Source: Cellulophaga sp. HaHaR_3_176 (GTDB lineage: Bacteria; Bacteroidota; Bacteroidia; Flavobacteriales; Flavobacteriaceae). Taken from it: DNA of 64,000 bases. The stretch covers positions 186,001 through 250,000 of the forward strand of contig NZ_CP058990.1 in assembly GCF_019021925.1 (NCBI RefSeq), written 5' to 3'. Below the pieces are notes generated by a model that was given only the letters and a program-made list of their open reading frames with translations, had not been told where the DNA came from and searched no databases. The first letter of the stretch is position 1. Every line of letters starts with the position of its first letter. Position numbers and translations under genes: made by a program. Below are positions 53,602 to 62,017 of this stretch, piece by piece.

Positions 53602-54607
53602 CTTATTAAAACTTATAGTTTTAACTTTTATTTCCTTACCTCTATTCTCTTGTGATAAAGATGGGCTTGTTGAAAATCGAGTTTCTGGATCTGCTTTGGG
53701 TACTACATATTCAATCGTATTTTACGATTCTGTACCAAGAGATATTCAAAAAAATGTAGATTCTATATTTGTAGCGATAAATCAATCAATGTCTACTTAT
53801 ATTCCTTCATCTGATATTTCTAAAATTAATGCAGGCGATTCTACAATTGTTGTAGATCATATGTTTCAAGAAGTTTTTAATCTTTCTAAAGACATTAATG
53901 CTAAAACAAAAGGTTATTTCGATCCTACAGTTGGCGTTTTAATAAATGCTTGGGGTTTTGGACCTGGTAAAGAAATTAATTTAGATAGCATAAGAGTAGA
54001 TAGTTTGTTAGAGTATGTTGGGTTCAATAAAGTTCAATTGCAGAATAACAACACTATAAAAAAAGCACATTCTAATATTCATTTCGATTTTAATGCAATA
54101 GCTAAAGGTTATGCGGTAGATCGTTTAGGAGTGTATTTAGAAAAACACGGTATTGAAAATTTTTTAATAGAAGTAGGAGGTGAGCTTACAGCTAAAGGTA
54201 TTAATGTTAAAAAACAAAAACCTTTTATAGTAGGTATTGATGATCCTCAAGGGATGGATAGATCTATACCTGCAGCTAAAATAACTTTAAATAACAAAGC
54301 TTTAGCTTCTTCAGGTAATTACAGGCATTTTAGAGTAGACCCGCTTACAGGTAAAAAGTTTGTACATACTGTAGATCCGTTGACGGGGTATACTAAAAAT
54401 TCTAATGTTTTAGGAGTGACAGTATTGGCGAACTCTTGTGCAGAAGCAGATGCTTATGCGACATCTTTTATGGCGATGGATTTAGATGAATCTATGGAGT
54501 TACTTTCTAAGGAGACTGGTATTGAAGCTTATTTTATTTATATAAGTGTAAATGGAGAGACAAGACGCTTTTCTACCGATGGTTTTAGTAAAATAATAAT
54601 GGAGTAA
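53579..54607 (+). CDS. apbE: FAD:protein FMN transferase
   Basis: The start at 53579 gives a lipoprotein signal with the lipobox cysteine at residue 25 (LPLFSCDKDG); an ATG at 53558 would add seven residues. The rest is ApbE: GSALGTTYSIVF, STYIPSSDISKIN, FDFNAIAKGYAVDRLG, FLIEVGGELTAKG and HTVDPLTGYTKNS. ApbE transfers FMN from FAD onto threonines of NqrB and NqrC in a Mg2+-dependent reaction in the periplasm, which explains its place behind the nqr operon. Confidence 0.94.
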   Translation: MMGLLKFNLLKLIVLTFISLPLFSCDKDGLVENRVSGSALGTTYSIVFYDSVPRDIQKNVDSIFVAINQSMSTYIPSSDISKINAGDSTIVVDHMFQEVFNLSKDINAKTKGYFDPTVGVLINAWGFGPGKEINLDSIRVDSLLEYVGFNKVQLQNNNTIKKAHSNIHFDFNAIAKGYAVDRLGVYLEKHGIENFLIEVGGELTAKGINVKKQKPFIVGIDDPQGMDRSIPAAKITLNNKALASSGNYRHFRVDPLTGKKFVHTVDPLTGYTKNSNVLGVTVLANSCAEADAYATSFMAMDLDESMELLSKETGIEAYFIYISVNGETRRFSTDGFSKIIME

Positions 54608-54608
54608 C

Positions 54609-55373
54609 TTATTTTCTTACTAAAGGAATAATTTCTCCTTTTGCTAACCTATAATTGTCAACTTCTTTTAAAGGTAGTTTGGCTGTGTAATCAACTTCTT
54701 CTACCTTAAAACCGATTGATCTAAGCTTATCAAAATAATCTTTTCCGTAAATACGAACGTGATCATATTGACCAAATATTTTAGCGCGTTCTTTTTTATC
54801 TGTTATAGAGTCATCTTCAAAAGTATGTTCTCTATTTAAATCTTGTGGTATTTGAAATATTCCCCATCCACCAGGTTTTAATATACGATACATTTCTTCC
54901 ATTGCTTTTGTGTCATCAGGTATATGTTCTAACACATGATTACAAAAAATAATATCAAACGAATTATCAGAAAAGGGTAGGTTGCAAATATCTGCCTTCA
55001 CATCAGCTAAAGGAGAGTTTAAATCTGTAGTTGTATAGGTGATGTTATTAAGCTTCTTAAAACGCTTATAAAATGCTTGTTCGGGCGCAAAATGTAATAA
55101 GCTATGCTCTTTTGTGAAGAAGTTTGTTTCGTTCTTTAAATACAACCAAAGTAAACGATGTCTTTCAAGTGATAGGGTAGAAGGAGAAAGTACATTATCT
55201 CTAGGGCTTTCATACCCATACGGAAGAAAGCTCTTAAAGCTTCTTCCGTCTATAGGGTCTGTATATGTTTTACCTCGCATATAAAAAGCAAGTGCAGGCC
55301 TAGCAACATAACTTAGTTTTATAAGTAATGGTCTAGGTACGGCATTGAGAATATGTTTAAATAGCTTTTTCAT
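54609..55373 (-). CDS. Class I SAM-dependent methyltransferase
   Basis: The 254 residues form a Methyltransf_11-type enzyme with LLHFAPEQAFYKRFKKL near 90, DVKADICNLPFSDNSFDIIFCNHVLEHIPDDTKAMEEMYRILKPGG near 125-170. The N-terminal 60 residues have a basic hydrophobic start (LNAVPRPLLIKLSYVARPALAFYMRG) that may touch the membrane. Substrate is unknown; similar genes are found among envelope or glycan genes. It is convergent with apbE, with 1 nt between. Confidence 0.82.
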   Translation of the reverse strand: MKKLFKHILNAVPRPLLIKLSYVARPALAFYMRGKTYTDPIDGRSFKSFLPYGYESPRDNVLSPSTLSLERHRLLWLYLKNETNFFTKEHSLLHFAPEQAFYKRFKKLNNITYTTTDLNSPLADVKADICNLPFSDNSFDIIFCNHVLEHIPDDTKAMEEMYRILKPGGWGIFQIPQDLNREHTFEDDSITDKKERAKIFGQYDHVRIYGKDYFDKLRSIGFKVEEVDYTAKLPLKEVDNYRLAKGEIIPLVRK

Positions 55374-55431
55374 TCCTTATAAATTCCAGAATACTAATGG
55401 AATTAGTAAATATTAATTAATATAAAAAAGG

Positions 55432-56235
55432 CTATTGTCTAAATTCATCCTCTTCAGTACTCGTAATACCTAAAGCATCATAAATATATTTGAAAGTAGA
55501 TAAAAGTTCAGGTTTCCCATTTACTAAAGCAACATCATGCTCAAAATGTGCACTTGGCTTGCCATCAGCAGTTAGTATAGTCCAACCATCTTTTAATTGC
55601 TTTATTCTTTGTGTGCCTAAATTTGTCATTGGTTCAATGGCAACAACCATTCCTTCGATAAATTTTTTACCACGACCTCTTTTGCCATAATTAGGCATTT
55701 CAGGATCTTCATGCATTTTACGCCCTAAACCGTGGCCTACTAATTCTCTAACAACACCATACCCATGGTCTTCAGTGAATTTTTGTATTGCATAACCAAC
55801 ATCACCTACACGGTTTCCGTTTTTAAACTCACGAATTCCAACATAAAGGGATTGTTTAGTAACCTCCAATAATTTTTTTACTTCAGGGGTAACTTCACCA
55901 ACTTCAAAAGTGTAGGCATGATCTCCATGAAAATCATTTTTAAAAGCACCACAATCTATTGAAATTATATCACCATTTTCCAAAGGTTTGTTGTTAGGTA
56001 TACCATGTACAACTTGCGCATTAGGACTCATACAAAGAGAGTTTGGAAAGTCGTATAAACCTAAAAATCCAGGTACGGCTCCATGATCTCTTATAAAAGT
56101 TTCTGCAAGTGCATCTAATTGTAATGTAGTTACTCCTGGTTTTACTTCACCAGCAAGCATTCCTAAGGTCTTTGAAACGATTAATGCGCTTTCGCGCATT
56201 AATTCTATTTCTTCTTTATTTTTTACTATAATCAT
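55432..56235 (-). CDS. map: Methionine aminopeptidase type I
   Basis: The 267 residues have the pita-bread fold with the five metal ligands in place: GDIISIDCGAFKNDFHGDHAYTF (two aspartates), LVGHGLGRKMHEDP (histidine), VAIEPM (glutamate) and HFEHDVAL (glutamate-equivalent region). It removes the initiator methionine. A TATCTTTG box ends 8 nt before the ATG, so the mRNA probably has almost no leader. The methyltransferase gene follows 58 nt downstream. Confidence 0.95.
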   Translation of the reverse strand: MIIVKNKEEIELMRESALIVSKTLGMLAGEVKPGVTTLQLDALAETFIRDHGAVPGFLGLYDFPNSLCMSPNAQVVHGIPNNKPLENGDIISIDCGAFKNDFHGDHAYTFEVGEVTPEVKKLLEVTKQSLYVGIREFKNGNRVGDVGYAIQKFTEDHGYGVVRELVGHGLGRKMHEDPEMPNYGKRGRGKKFIEGMVVAIEPMTNLGTQRIKQLKDGWTILTADGKPSAHFEHDVALVNGKPELLSTFKYIYDALGITSTEEDEFRQ

Positions 56236-56242
56236 AAGTCTG

Positions 56243-56250
56243 CAAAGATA
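56243..56250 (-). promoter_or_regulatory. -7 box directly before map
   Basis: TATCTTTG on the minus strand fits TAnnTTTG; the ATG of map is 8 nt downstream of its last base, implying a leader of a few nucleotides at most. Confidence 0.45.
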
Positions 56251-56267
56251 ATATTTTTGCTAAATCT

Positions 56268-57785
56268 TTATACTAAGGGTTTTTGAGTCATTAATTCAGG
56301 TTGCTCAACGCCCATTAATTTTAATATTGTTGGTGCAATATCACCTAAAACACCATCTTTAATTTTTATATGATCTGCATCAACAAGAATTAAAGGAACA
56401 GGGTTTGTTGTGTGTGCTGTATTTGGGCTACCATCAGGGTTTATCATTGTATCACAATTACCATGGTCTGCAATTACAATAGTTGTGTATCCGTTTTTTA
56501 AACCAGCGGTTACCACTGCTTCAGCACAACTATCTACAACTTCACATGCTTTAATCGCTGCAGACATTACACCAGTATGGCCAACCATATCAGGATTAGC
56601 GAAATTTAAACAAACAAAATCAGCATCTCCTTTTTCTAATTCAGGTATAATAGCATCTCTAATTTCATAAGCACTCATTTCTGGTTGCAAATCGTATGTT
56701 GCTACTTTTGGAGAAGGACATAATAAACGCTGCTCACCATCAAAAGGTACTTCTCTACCTCCGTTAAAAAAGAAGGTAACATGCGGATACTTTTCAGTTT
56801 CAGCTATTCGTATTTGTTTTTTGCCAGCTTTCGATAAAACCTCACCAAGTGTAGCTTCTATATTTGCTTTGTCATAAACAACATGTACTTTGTTATAAGC
56901 ATCGTTGTAGTTTGTCATCGTAACATAGTATAAATCAAGTTTGTGCATGTTTTGCTCATGCATATCTACTTGGCTCAATACTTCAGTAAGCTCTCTACCA
57001 CGGTCTGTTCTAAAGTTAAAGAAAACAAGAACATCGCCATTTTCAATTTTAGCTAAAGGTGTACCTTCAGTATCGGTAGCAACTATAGGCTGTATAAATT
57101 CATCAGTAACATCTGCATCGTAACTTTTTTGTAATTCAGCAGCAACATCAGTTGTTTTTGTTCCAGAATTATTAACTAATAAATCATAAGCTAATTTTAC
57201 TCTTTCCCATCTTTTATCTCTGTCCATTGCATAATAACGACCAATTACGGTTGCTAATTTTGCTTTTTTATCAGAACAAAATTCATTTATAGTTTCAACA
57301 TATTTTTTCCCGCTTTTAGGATCAACATCTCTACCGTCTGTAAATGCATGGATAAAAACCTTATCTAAATTATAAGCTTCAGTAGCTTTAATTAATCCTT
57401 TTAGGTGAGATGTATGGCTATGTACACCACCATCGCTTAATAAGCCAACAAAGTGTACTGGTTTGTTGTTTTCTTTAGCATATGTAAAAGCATCTTGTAA
57501 AACTTTTTCGTTTTTTAAAGTGTCTTCTTTTACGGCTTTATTTATTTTGGCTAAATCTTGATAAACAATTCTACCTGCACCTAAATTCATGTGCCCTACC
57601 TCGCTATTACCCATTTGTCCTTCAGGTAAACCTACGTTCATACCATCGGTTAATAGGTTAGCATTAGAATATTCTTTTTGAATAGCATCTACAAAAGGTG
57701 TGTTTGCGTTTGCAATTGCAGACACTTTAGGGTCTGGAGATTTACCCCAACCGTCTAAAATCATCAATATTACTTTCTTATTCAT
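56268..57785 (-). CDS. gpmI: 2,3-bisphosphoglycerate-independent phosphoglycerate mutase
   Basis: The 505 residues belong to the alkaline phosphatase superfamily. They include the metal site MILDGWG at the start, the phospho-serine loop GQMGNSEVGHMNLGAGR near 57-75, DGRDVDPKSG near 150, FFNFRTDRGREL near 255, and the second metal site NFANPDMVGHTGVM and IADHGNCDTM near 400-445. It interconverts 3- and 2-phosphoglycerate in glycolysis and uses Mn2+. A TATTTTTG box lies 21 nt upstream. Confidence 0.96.
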   Translation of the reverse strand: MNKKVILMILDGWGKSPDPKVSAIANANTPFVDAIQKEYSNANLLTDGMNVGLPEGQMGNSEVGHMNLGAGRIVYQDLAKINKAVKEDTLKNEKVLQDAFTYAKENNKPVHFVGLLSDGGVHSHTSHLKGLIKATEAYNLDKVFIHAFTDGRDVDPKSGKKYVETINEFCSDKKAKLATVIGRYYAMDRDKRWERVKLAYDLLVNNSGTKTTDVAAELQKSYDADVTDEFIQPIVATDTEGTPLAKIENGDVLVFFNFRTDRGRELTEVLSQVDMHEQNMHKLDLYYVTMTNYNDAYNKVHVVYDKANIEATLGEVLSKAGKKQIRIAETEKYPHVTFFFNGGREVPFDGEQRLLCPSPKVATYDLQPEMSAYEIRDAIIPELEKGDADFVCLNFANPDMVGHTGVMSAAIKACEVVDSCAEAVVTAGLKNGYTTIVIADHGNCDTMINPDGSPNTAHTTNPVPLILVDADHIKIKDGVLGDIAPTILKLMGVEQPELMTQKPLV

Positions 57786-57805
57786 CGGACTAATTATTTA
57801 AGTAT

Positions 57806-57813
57806 CAAAAATA
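57806..57813 (-). promoter_or_regulatory. -7 box for gpmI
   Basis: TATTTTTG on the minus strand fits TAnnTTTG and lies 21 nt before the gpmI start. Confidence 0.45.
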
Positions 57814-58007
57814 AGATGAAATGCCTGTATATACTAACATATAAAGCATCTTTTTTTTAATATGATGTTCTTAAATGTTACATTTTCAACTTTAACTAAA
57901 ATGTTAAAAAAATGTTATTTAATGAGTTTGCTGAAACAAAAAATAAACAACGTCGTCTATTAAAGTGTAATCAAAAAACAACAATCATCAATTAAAAATC
58001 ATCAATC

Positions 58008-58415
58008 ATGAAAAAAACAATCGCAATCGCAGTTATCGGAATCACTTTATTTACAAATTCTATTGAAGCTAAACCTACAATTCACTCTTCTGTAAATCCT
58101 GAACATGTTGTAAAAATTACAAATAAAGTTGAAGGCTTAAGTCCTTTTTGTAATGCAATTTTAAAAGGAGATATAGGCGCTGTAAAAAGTATGATTTCTT
58201 TAGGGGAAGATGTAAATAAAAAATCGTTGGGCATGACACCATCTATTTTTGCAGCTCGTTACAACAAAGCTGAAATTTTAGAAGTGCTTATCGCTAATGG
58301 TGCCAATATTAAAATTAAATGTGATAAAGGTATGGATATTAAAAAGTATGCGGAAGCTGCTAATGCAGATGAAGCACTTGTTATTATCGAAGAAAACTGG
58401 AAAAACAAGAAGTAA
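58008..58415 (+). CDS. Secreted ankyrin-repeat protein
   Basis: The 135 residues begin with a signal peptide (MKKTIAIAVIGITLFTNSIEA). Two to three ankyrin units follow: SPFCNAILKGDIGAVKSMISLGEDVNKKS near 45-73, MTPSIFAARYNKAEILEVLIANGANIKIK, and a last half unit. Such proteins bind partners in the periplasm or at the surface; no partner is evident. The gene has its own terminator and a leader of about 200 nt rich in A and T. Confidence 0.85.
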   Translation: MKKTIAIAVIGITLFTNSIEAKPTIHSSVNPEHVVKITNKVEGLSPFCNAILKGDIGAVKSMISLGEDVNKKSLGMTPSIFAARYNKAEILEVLIANGANIKIKCDKGMDIKKYAEAANADEALVIIEENWKNKK

Positions 58416-58435
58416 AAAAAATTGAATTAGTACTT

Positions 58436-58472
58436 AAAAAGCCATCTACAATGTATGTAGATGGCTTTTTTG
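58436..58472 (+). terminator. Terminator behind the ankyrin gene
   Basis: AAAAAGCCATCTACA...TGTAGATGGCTTTTTT is a perfect stem with a T run. Confidence 0.9.
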
Positions 58473-58521
58473 TTTGTTAAAAACAAATTCTTTTAGTGTT
58501 CAAGTAAAAGAGCGAAATTTT

Positions 58522-58689
58522 TTAAAATTCAAATCCATTTATTGCTCTATAAAAAAAAGCATAGAGTGCCATAGATATCATTATTAAAGAAAATAATGAA
58601 TAAATTTTTAATAAAACCACAAGATATGCGGGTTTGCAATTTTCGAATGCTTCTAAGTAAACATTTTTGAAATGTAAAAGTGTTCCCAT
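58522..58689 (-). CDS. DUF6747-like small membrane protein
   Basis: A 55-residue minus-strand ORF encodes MGTLLHFKNVYLEAFENCKP, then a single membrane span (VVLLKIYSLFSLIMISMALYA) and the tail FFYRAINGFEF. From memory this fits a small flavobacterial family annotated as DUF6747, with its conserved start (VYLEAF.N), one span and the YR..NGFEF end. The function is unknown. It fills most of what otherwise looks like an empty gap between the ankyrin and M48 genes. Confidence 0.65.
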   Translation of the reverse strand: MGTLLHFKNVYLEAFENCKPAYLVVLLKIYSLFSLIMISMALYAFFYRAINGFEF

Positions 58690-58822
58690 ATAGTTTCGTT
58701 TAAATTATTAATCAAAGCTATAATGGTTATCTGAACGAGGTAAAAGTTTGGGAGTTGCAAAGTTAGTAAATTATTATATATATTCGATAAATTCTAAATT
58801 TATTAGATGAAATACACGTTTG

Positions 58823-59584
58823 TTAGTTTTGGTATTTTATAATAGCATCTTTAATTTTCTCGATTCTATTCTCTGGATCTGGGTGAGAGCTTTGAAATTC
58901 AGGAACTCTATTAGGGCCTCCTGCAGCTTTTAAAATTTCCATCACTTTAATCATCTCATAAGGGTCGTAGCCAGAGTTTATCATAAATAAAACGCCTAAA
59001 TCATCACTTTCTAATTCATCACCTCTACCATTTTTAAGTAATGTGTTTTGTCCGATACTACCAACAATGCCTCCAGCGTCTGCACCAACCGTTGCACCCA
59101 TTGATATAGTTTGCCAGAAACTACCATCAGCTATTCTTTCGGCAGAATGTCTACCAATTACATGGCCAATTTCATGGCCTAAAACTCCTGCTAGTTGCGC
59201 TTCGTTTAATTGAGAATATAGTGCGTAAGTAATGAAAATTTGCCCACCAGGTAATGCAAATGCATTTATCGTATTTGCGTCTGCTAATAAATGAAACTCG
59301 TATTTATATGGAGTGTCTTTAGCAATACTATTATTAATAAGTTTGTTACCCACAGCATCTACAAAAGATTGTAGTTTTTGGTCAGGGTATAAACCGCCGT
59401 ATTGTTGTGTGATTTCAGGTTTGCTTTGCAGACCAATAGCAATTTCTTGATCAGAACTCATATTTATGTTCTGAACCCTATCTGTATATGGGTTTTTCTC
59501 ACTATTATTACATCGCTGAATAAAAGCAAAAGCAACAATTGCAAGCCCAATAAAAATTCTGATTTTCCAATTGCCTCTTTTCAT
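58823..59584 (-). CDS. M48 family metalloprotease lipoprotein
   Basis: The 253 residues begin with a lipoprotein-type signal with a cysteine at residue 25 (FAFIQRCNN). The zinc site HEIGH is at residues 137-141 and the third ligand glutamate lies in DELESDDLGVLFM. These features match periplasmic M48 proteases of the BepA/LoiP type, which degrade or refold misassembled outer membrane proteins. There is no TPR domain, unlike BepA. It is the last gene of a minus-strand run that starts with the T9SS-sorted protein. Confidence 0.9.
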   Translation of the reverse strand: MKRGNWKIRIFIGLAIVAFAFIQRCNNSEKNPYTDRVQNINMSSDQEIAIGLQSKPEITQQYGGLYPDQKLQSFVDAVGNKLINNSIAKDTPYKYEFHLLADANTINAFALPGGQIFITYALYSQLNEAQLAGVLGHEIGHVIGRHSAERIADGSFWQTISMGATVGADAGGIVGSIGQNTLLKNGRGDELESDDLGVLFMINSGYDPYEMIKVMEILKAAGGPNRVPEFQSSHPDPENRIEKIKDAIIKYQN

Positions 59585-59621
59585 GGTTAGTGTGTTTAGA
59601 GGTTTCTAATGTACAAAAAGC

Positions 59622-60362
59622 TTACAATAATTTCGGATTTATGTCTAAAATGTTATCAATGATATAGTTTCTTAAAAAGCCAGAAGTAAAATGTTCACTC
59701 CCTAAAAAATCTTCAGTTTTGTAAATGCCTAAAAGGTTTTTGCTTCTAAAAGTTTCTAACATTGGTATTGATATAGGAGCATAGCTGTAATGCCAAGGTT
59801 CATATTTGAAACCTCTTCTTTTTGGGTGGTCAGTATACACTAAATGAAATCCGAATTTTTCAGCGTTTTCATCCATCCATTTTTTAAAATTCTCGAAGGG
59901 TTGCCCTTCTCCATATTTTGAAGGAACCAGTACATCACCACTTACTTTTTGGTAACCGTCAATTACATCAATGTCAGTACCCCAATGGTGCCTACTTGTA
60001 CCTGGTATGGTAGAATATTCTATAATTTTTTCAATAGCTTTTAATGGTAACATTCCTCCATCAGTATATTTCTGAAATTTTCTCTCAAAAATAAGCTGTT
60101 GTCTATCAAAGCTTCTAAAGCTCGAAACAATTTTAAGATCTACACCGCCAGTATAAGCTGCTTTTCTCATTTCAACAAATGCTTCATGAGCTTCTTTTCT
60201 TAAACTATACCCTTTGCCATATAGGTCAATATCAGCTTTACCCATTAGTTCAAGTATGGAGTATTCAATTTCTTGATCTTGGTAATTTGCAAAAAGGGAT
60301 GGTGTTAACGCAAGAGCTAAACTTGTTGCGCTAGATTTTATAAGGAATGATCTTCTTTTCAT
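59622..60362 (-). CDS. M15 family D-alanyl-D-alanine carboxypeptidase-like protein
   Basis: The N terminus MKRRSFLIKSSATSLALAL is a twin-arginine-type signal (KRRSFLIK). The mature domain has the VanY/M15B zinc motifs: SSFRSFDRQQLIFERKF near 82, GTSRHHWGTDIDVID near 125 (histidine and aspartate ligands) and KYEPWHYSY near 205 (final histidine). It should trim peptidoglycan stem peptides in the periplasm. It follows the GNAT gene by 1 nt. Confidence 0.88.
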   Translation of the reverse strand: MKRRSFLIKSSATSLALALTPSLFANYQDQEIEYSILELMGKADIDLYGKGYSLRKEAHEAFVEMRKAAYTGGVDLKIVSSFRSFDRQQLIFERKFQKYTDGGMLPLKAIEKIIEYSTIPGTSRHHWGTDIDVIDGYQKVSGDVLVPSKYGEGQPFENFKKWMDENAEKFGFHLVYTDHPKRRGFKYEPWHYSYAPISIPMLETFRSKNLLGIYKTEDFLGSEHFTSGFLRNYIIDNILDINPKLL

Positions 60363-60363
60363 T

Positions 60364-60825
60364 TTATTTAAAACTTTTAAACATTACATAATGTTCACCT
60401 ACTCCTGGTACTTCAAAAACGGTACCAATTGTCTGGTAGCCTAATTTTTCATAAAAACCTAAGGCACTAACTCTGGCATTCATCCAAATTGTTTTTACTT
60501 TTTTTTCTTGCAAAAGTTGCTCTCCAAAAAGTAAAAGTTGCTGTCCAAACCCACGCCCGTGGTAGTCTTCTAAAACAGCCATTCCTCTTAATTGGTATGC
60601 GTTTTTTAAATCATACTGCTCATTATTCGCATCAAAAAAAGAAGCTATAGTTATTAATTTATCATCTAAAAAACCACCTAAGTGTATTGTTGTTTCTAAA
60701 TCATCACCTGGTAAATAACAGGTCGTTATAGGTTTTCCTTTTCTAAGCACAGGAAGCCTGACTTTATAGGTGTCTTCAGTACTAATTAATTGAGGTACTA
60801 TTCTAGTAACGGTATTTTTAGACAT
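60364..60825 (-). CDS. GNAT family N-acetyltransferase
   Basis: The 153 residues show the acetyl-CoA loop in GMAVLEDYHGRGFGQQLLLFGEQLL near 85-110 and a final ARVSALGFYEKLGYQTIGTVFEVPGVGEHYVMFK, typical of GNAT enzymes. The ending GxHxxMxK resembles the ElaA/YjcF-like subgroup. Substrate is unknown. It is 1 nt from the M15 peptidase gene and presumably transcribed with it. Confidence 0.88.
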   Translation of the reverse strand: MSKNTVTRIVPQLISTEDTYKVRLPVLRKGKPITTCYLPGDDLETTIHLGGFLDDKLITIASFFDANNEQYDLKNAYQLRGMAVLEDYHGRGFGQQLLLFGEQLLQEKKVKTIWMNARVSALGFYEKLGYQTIGTVFEVPGVGEHYVMFKSFK

Positions 60826-60856
60826 TATAGTATGTAATAAAAATGAAGTTTATTTT

Positions 60857-62014
60857 TTAATGAGAAAGATACAAATATCCTTGGTGTGTTATATCAATAT
60901 CAAACAGATTTACAATATAATAATAAACACCATCAGGTAAGCCTTCGCTAGCTGAAATGGTTGCATTATTATTCGATTCTCCTGCAAATAAATTTTTATA
61001 ATCGTTCTCTTCGTATACTACTCTTCCCCATCTGTTATATATTTGAAGCCTATTATTTGGTGAAAGAGCAATAGCATCAATCACTAAAAAATCATTAATA
61101 CCATCATTATTAGCAGTAAGTAAAAAATTATCAAGAATAATACTTTCTGTACTTAAGCTTTCTCCAAAGGTAATAATTGAATAATTATTTGGTAAAAAAG
61201 TAGCTGAAGTTAATGAGCCAGAAGCAAAATTACCATTAAAACTTGTATTGCCTAAATCTTCCCATAATTGCATTTCTGTATTCCAACCTACAACTCTAAG
61301 GTCTTTTACCTCATTTACAATCTCTTCAATATTACTATCTGTATCCCATGTTAATTTTACTTGAGAAAGTACATCGCTATTTAAGTCCCAAAACTCAAAA
61401 GCGCTTATTCGTAATAAAATAAGATCTTTATTTTCGGTATTAAAGCTTGTGTTAAATGTAGAAGGTGATTCTGGATTTTCATAAAAATAAGCTGCTTTTG
61501 CATCTGAATTTAAAGCATCTGAATTTAATTCTAAAGGTCTAATTTTGAATTCATTTCCAATAGGAAAAACAAAATTTTGCTTATTAGCAATAGCGGCATA
61601 ACCGTCTATTTTTGAAGCGTTATTTTCGCCTGTATAAAATGCATTATTTATATAATCAAAATTTATGTCTAATAGGTTTCTTGGAGTAACAACATTCCCA
61701 ATAACAAAATTACTGTTGTTTTTAATACCCACACCTATTTCTAAATAAAGGTGGTTGTCAACTATAATTTCTACATCGTTAAAAATAGGTCTGAATGCGC
61801 CTGATATTGTTAAATCGTCATCATTAAAAAAACCAGCTATACCTAAATTGTCATCAAAAGAGCCATTGTTTATTAAATTTTCATGAAAACCAATGGCTCC
61901 GCTTTCGTGTATTTTTAAAGCACCAAAATTTTGTGTTTCTTCTTGGGCAAATAAAAGAGTGCAGCCCAAAAATAAGGGGGCAAATACGAGTTTTAAATAG
62001 ATCGATTTTCTCAT
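60857..62014 (-). CDS. T9SS type B sorted surface protein
   Basis: The 385 residues start with a signal peptide ending near LLFAQ, followed by a beta-rich body. The last 90 residues form the gliding-motility-associated type B C-terminal domain: LTANNDGINDFLVIDAI, LQIYNRWGRVVYEENDY and DGVYYYIVNL. This signal directs secretion by the type IX system and attachment at the cell surface. It starts 3 nt after the large repetitive protein gene on the same strand, so the two probably work together. Confidence 0.9.
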   Translation of the reverse strand: MRKSIYLKLVFAPLFLGCTLLFAQEETQNFGALKIHESGAIGFHENLINNGSFDDNLGIAGFFNDDDLTISGAFRPIFNDVEIIVDNHLYLEIGVGIKNNSNFVIGNVVTPRNLLDINFDYINNAFYTGENNASKIDGYAAIANKQNFVFPIGNEFKIRPLELNSDALNSDAKAAYFYENPESPSTFNTSFNTENKDLILLRISAFEFWDLNSDVLSQVKLTWDTDSNIEEIVNEVKDLRVVGWNTEMQLWEDLGNTSFNGNFASGSLTSATFLPNNYSIITFGESLSTESIILDNFLLTANNDGINDFLVIDAIALSPNNRLQIYNRWGRVVYEENDYKNLFAGESNNNATISASEGLPDGVYYYIVNLFDIDITHQGYLYLSH

Positions 62015-62017
62015 GGC

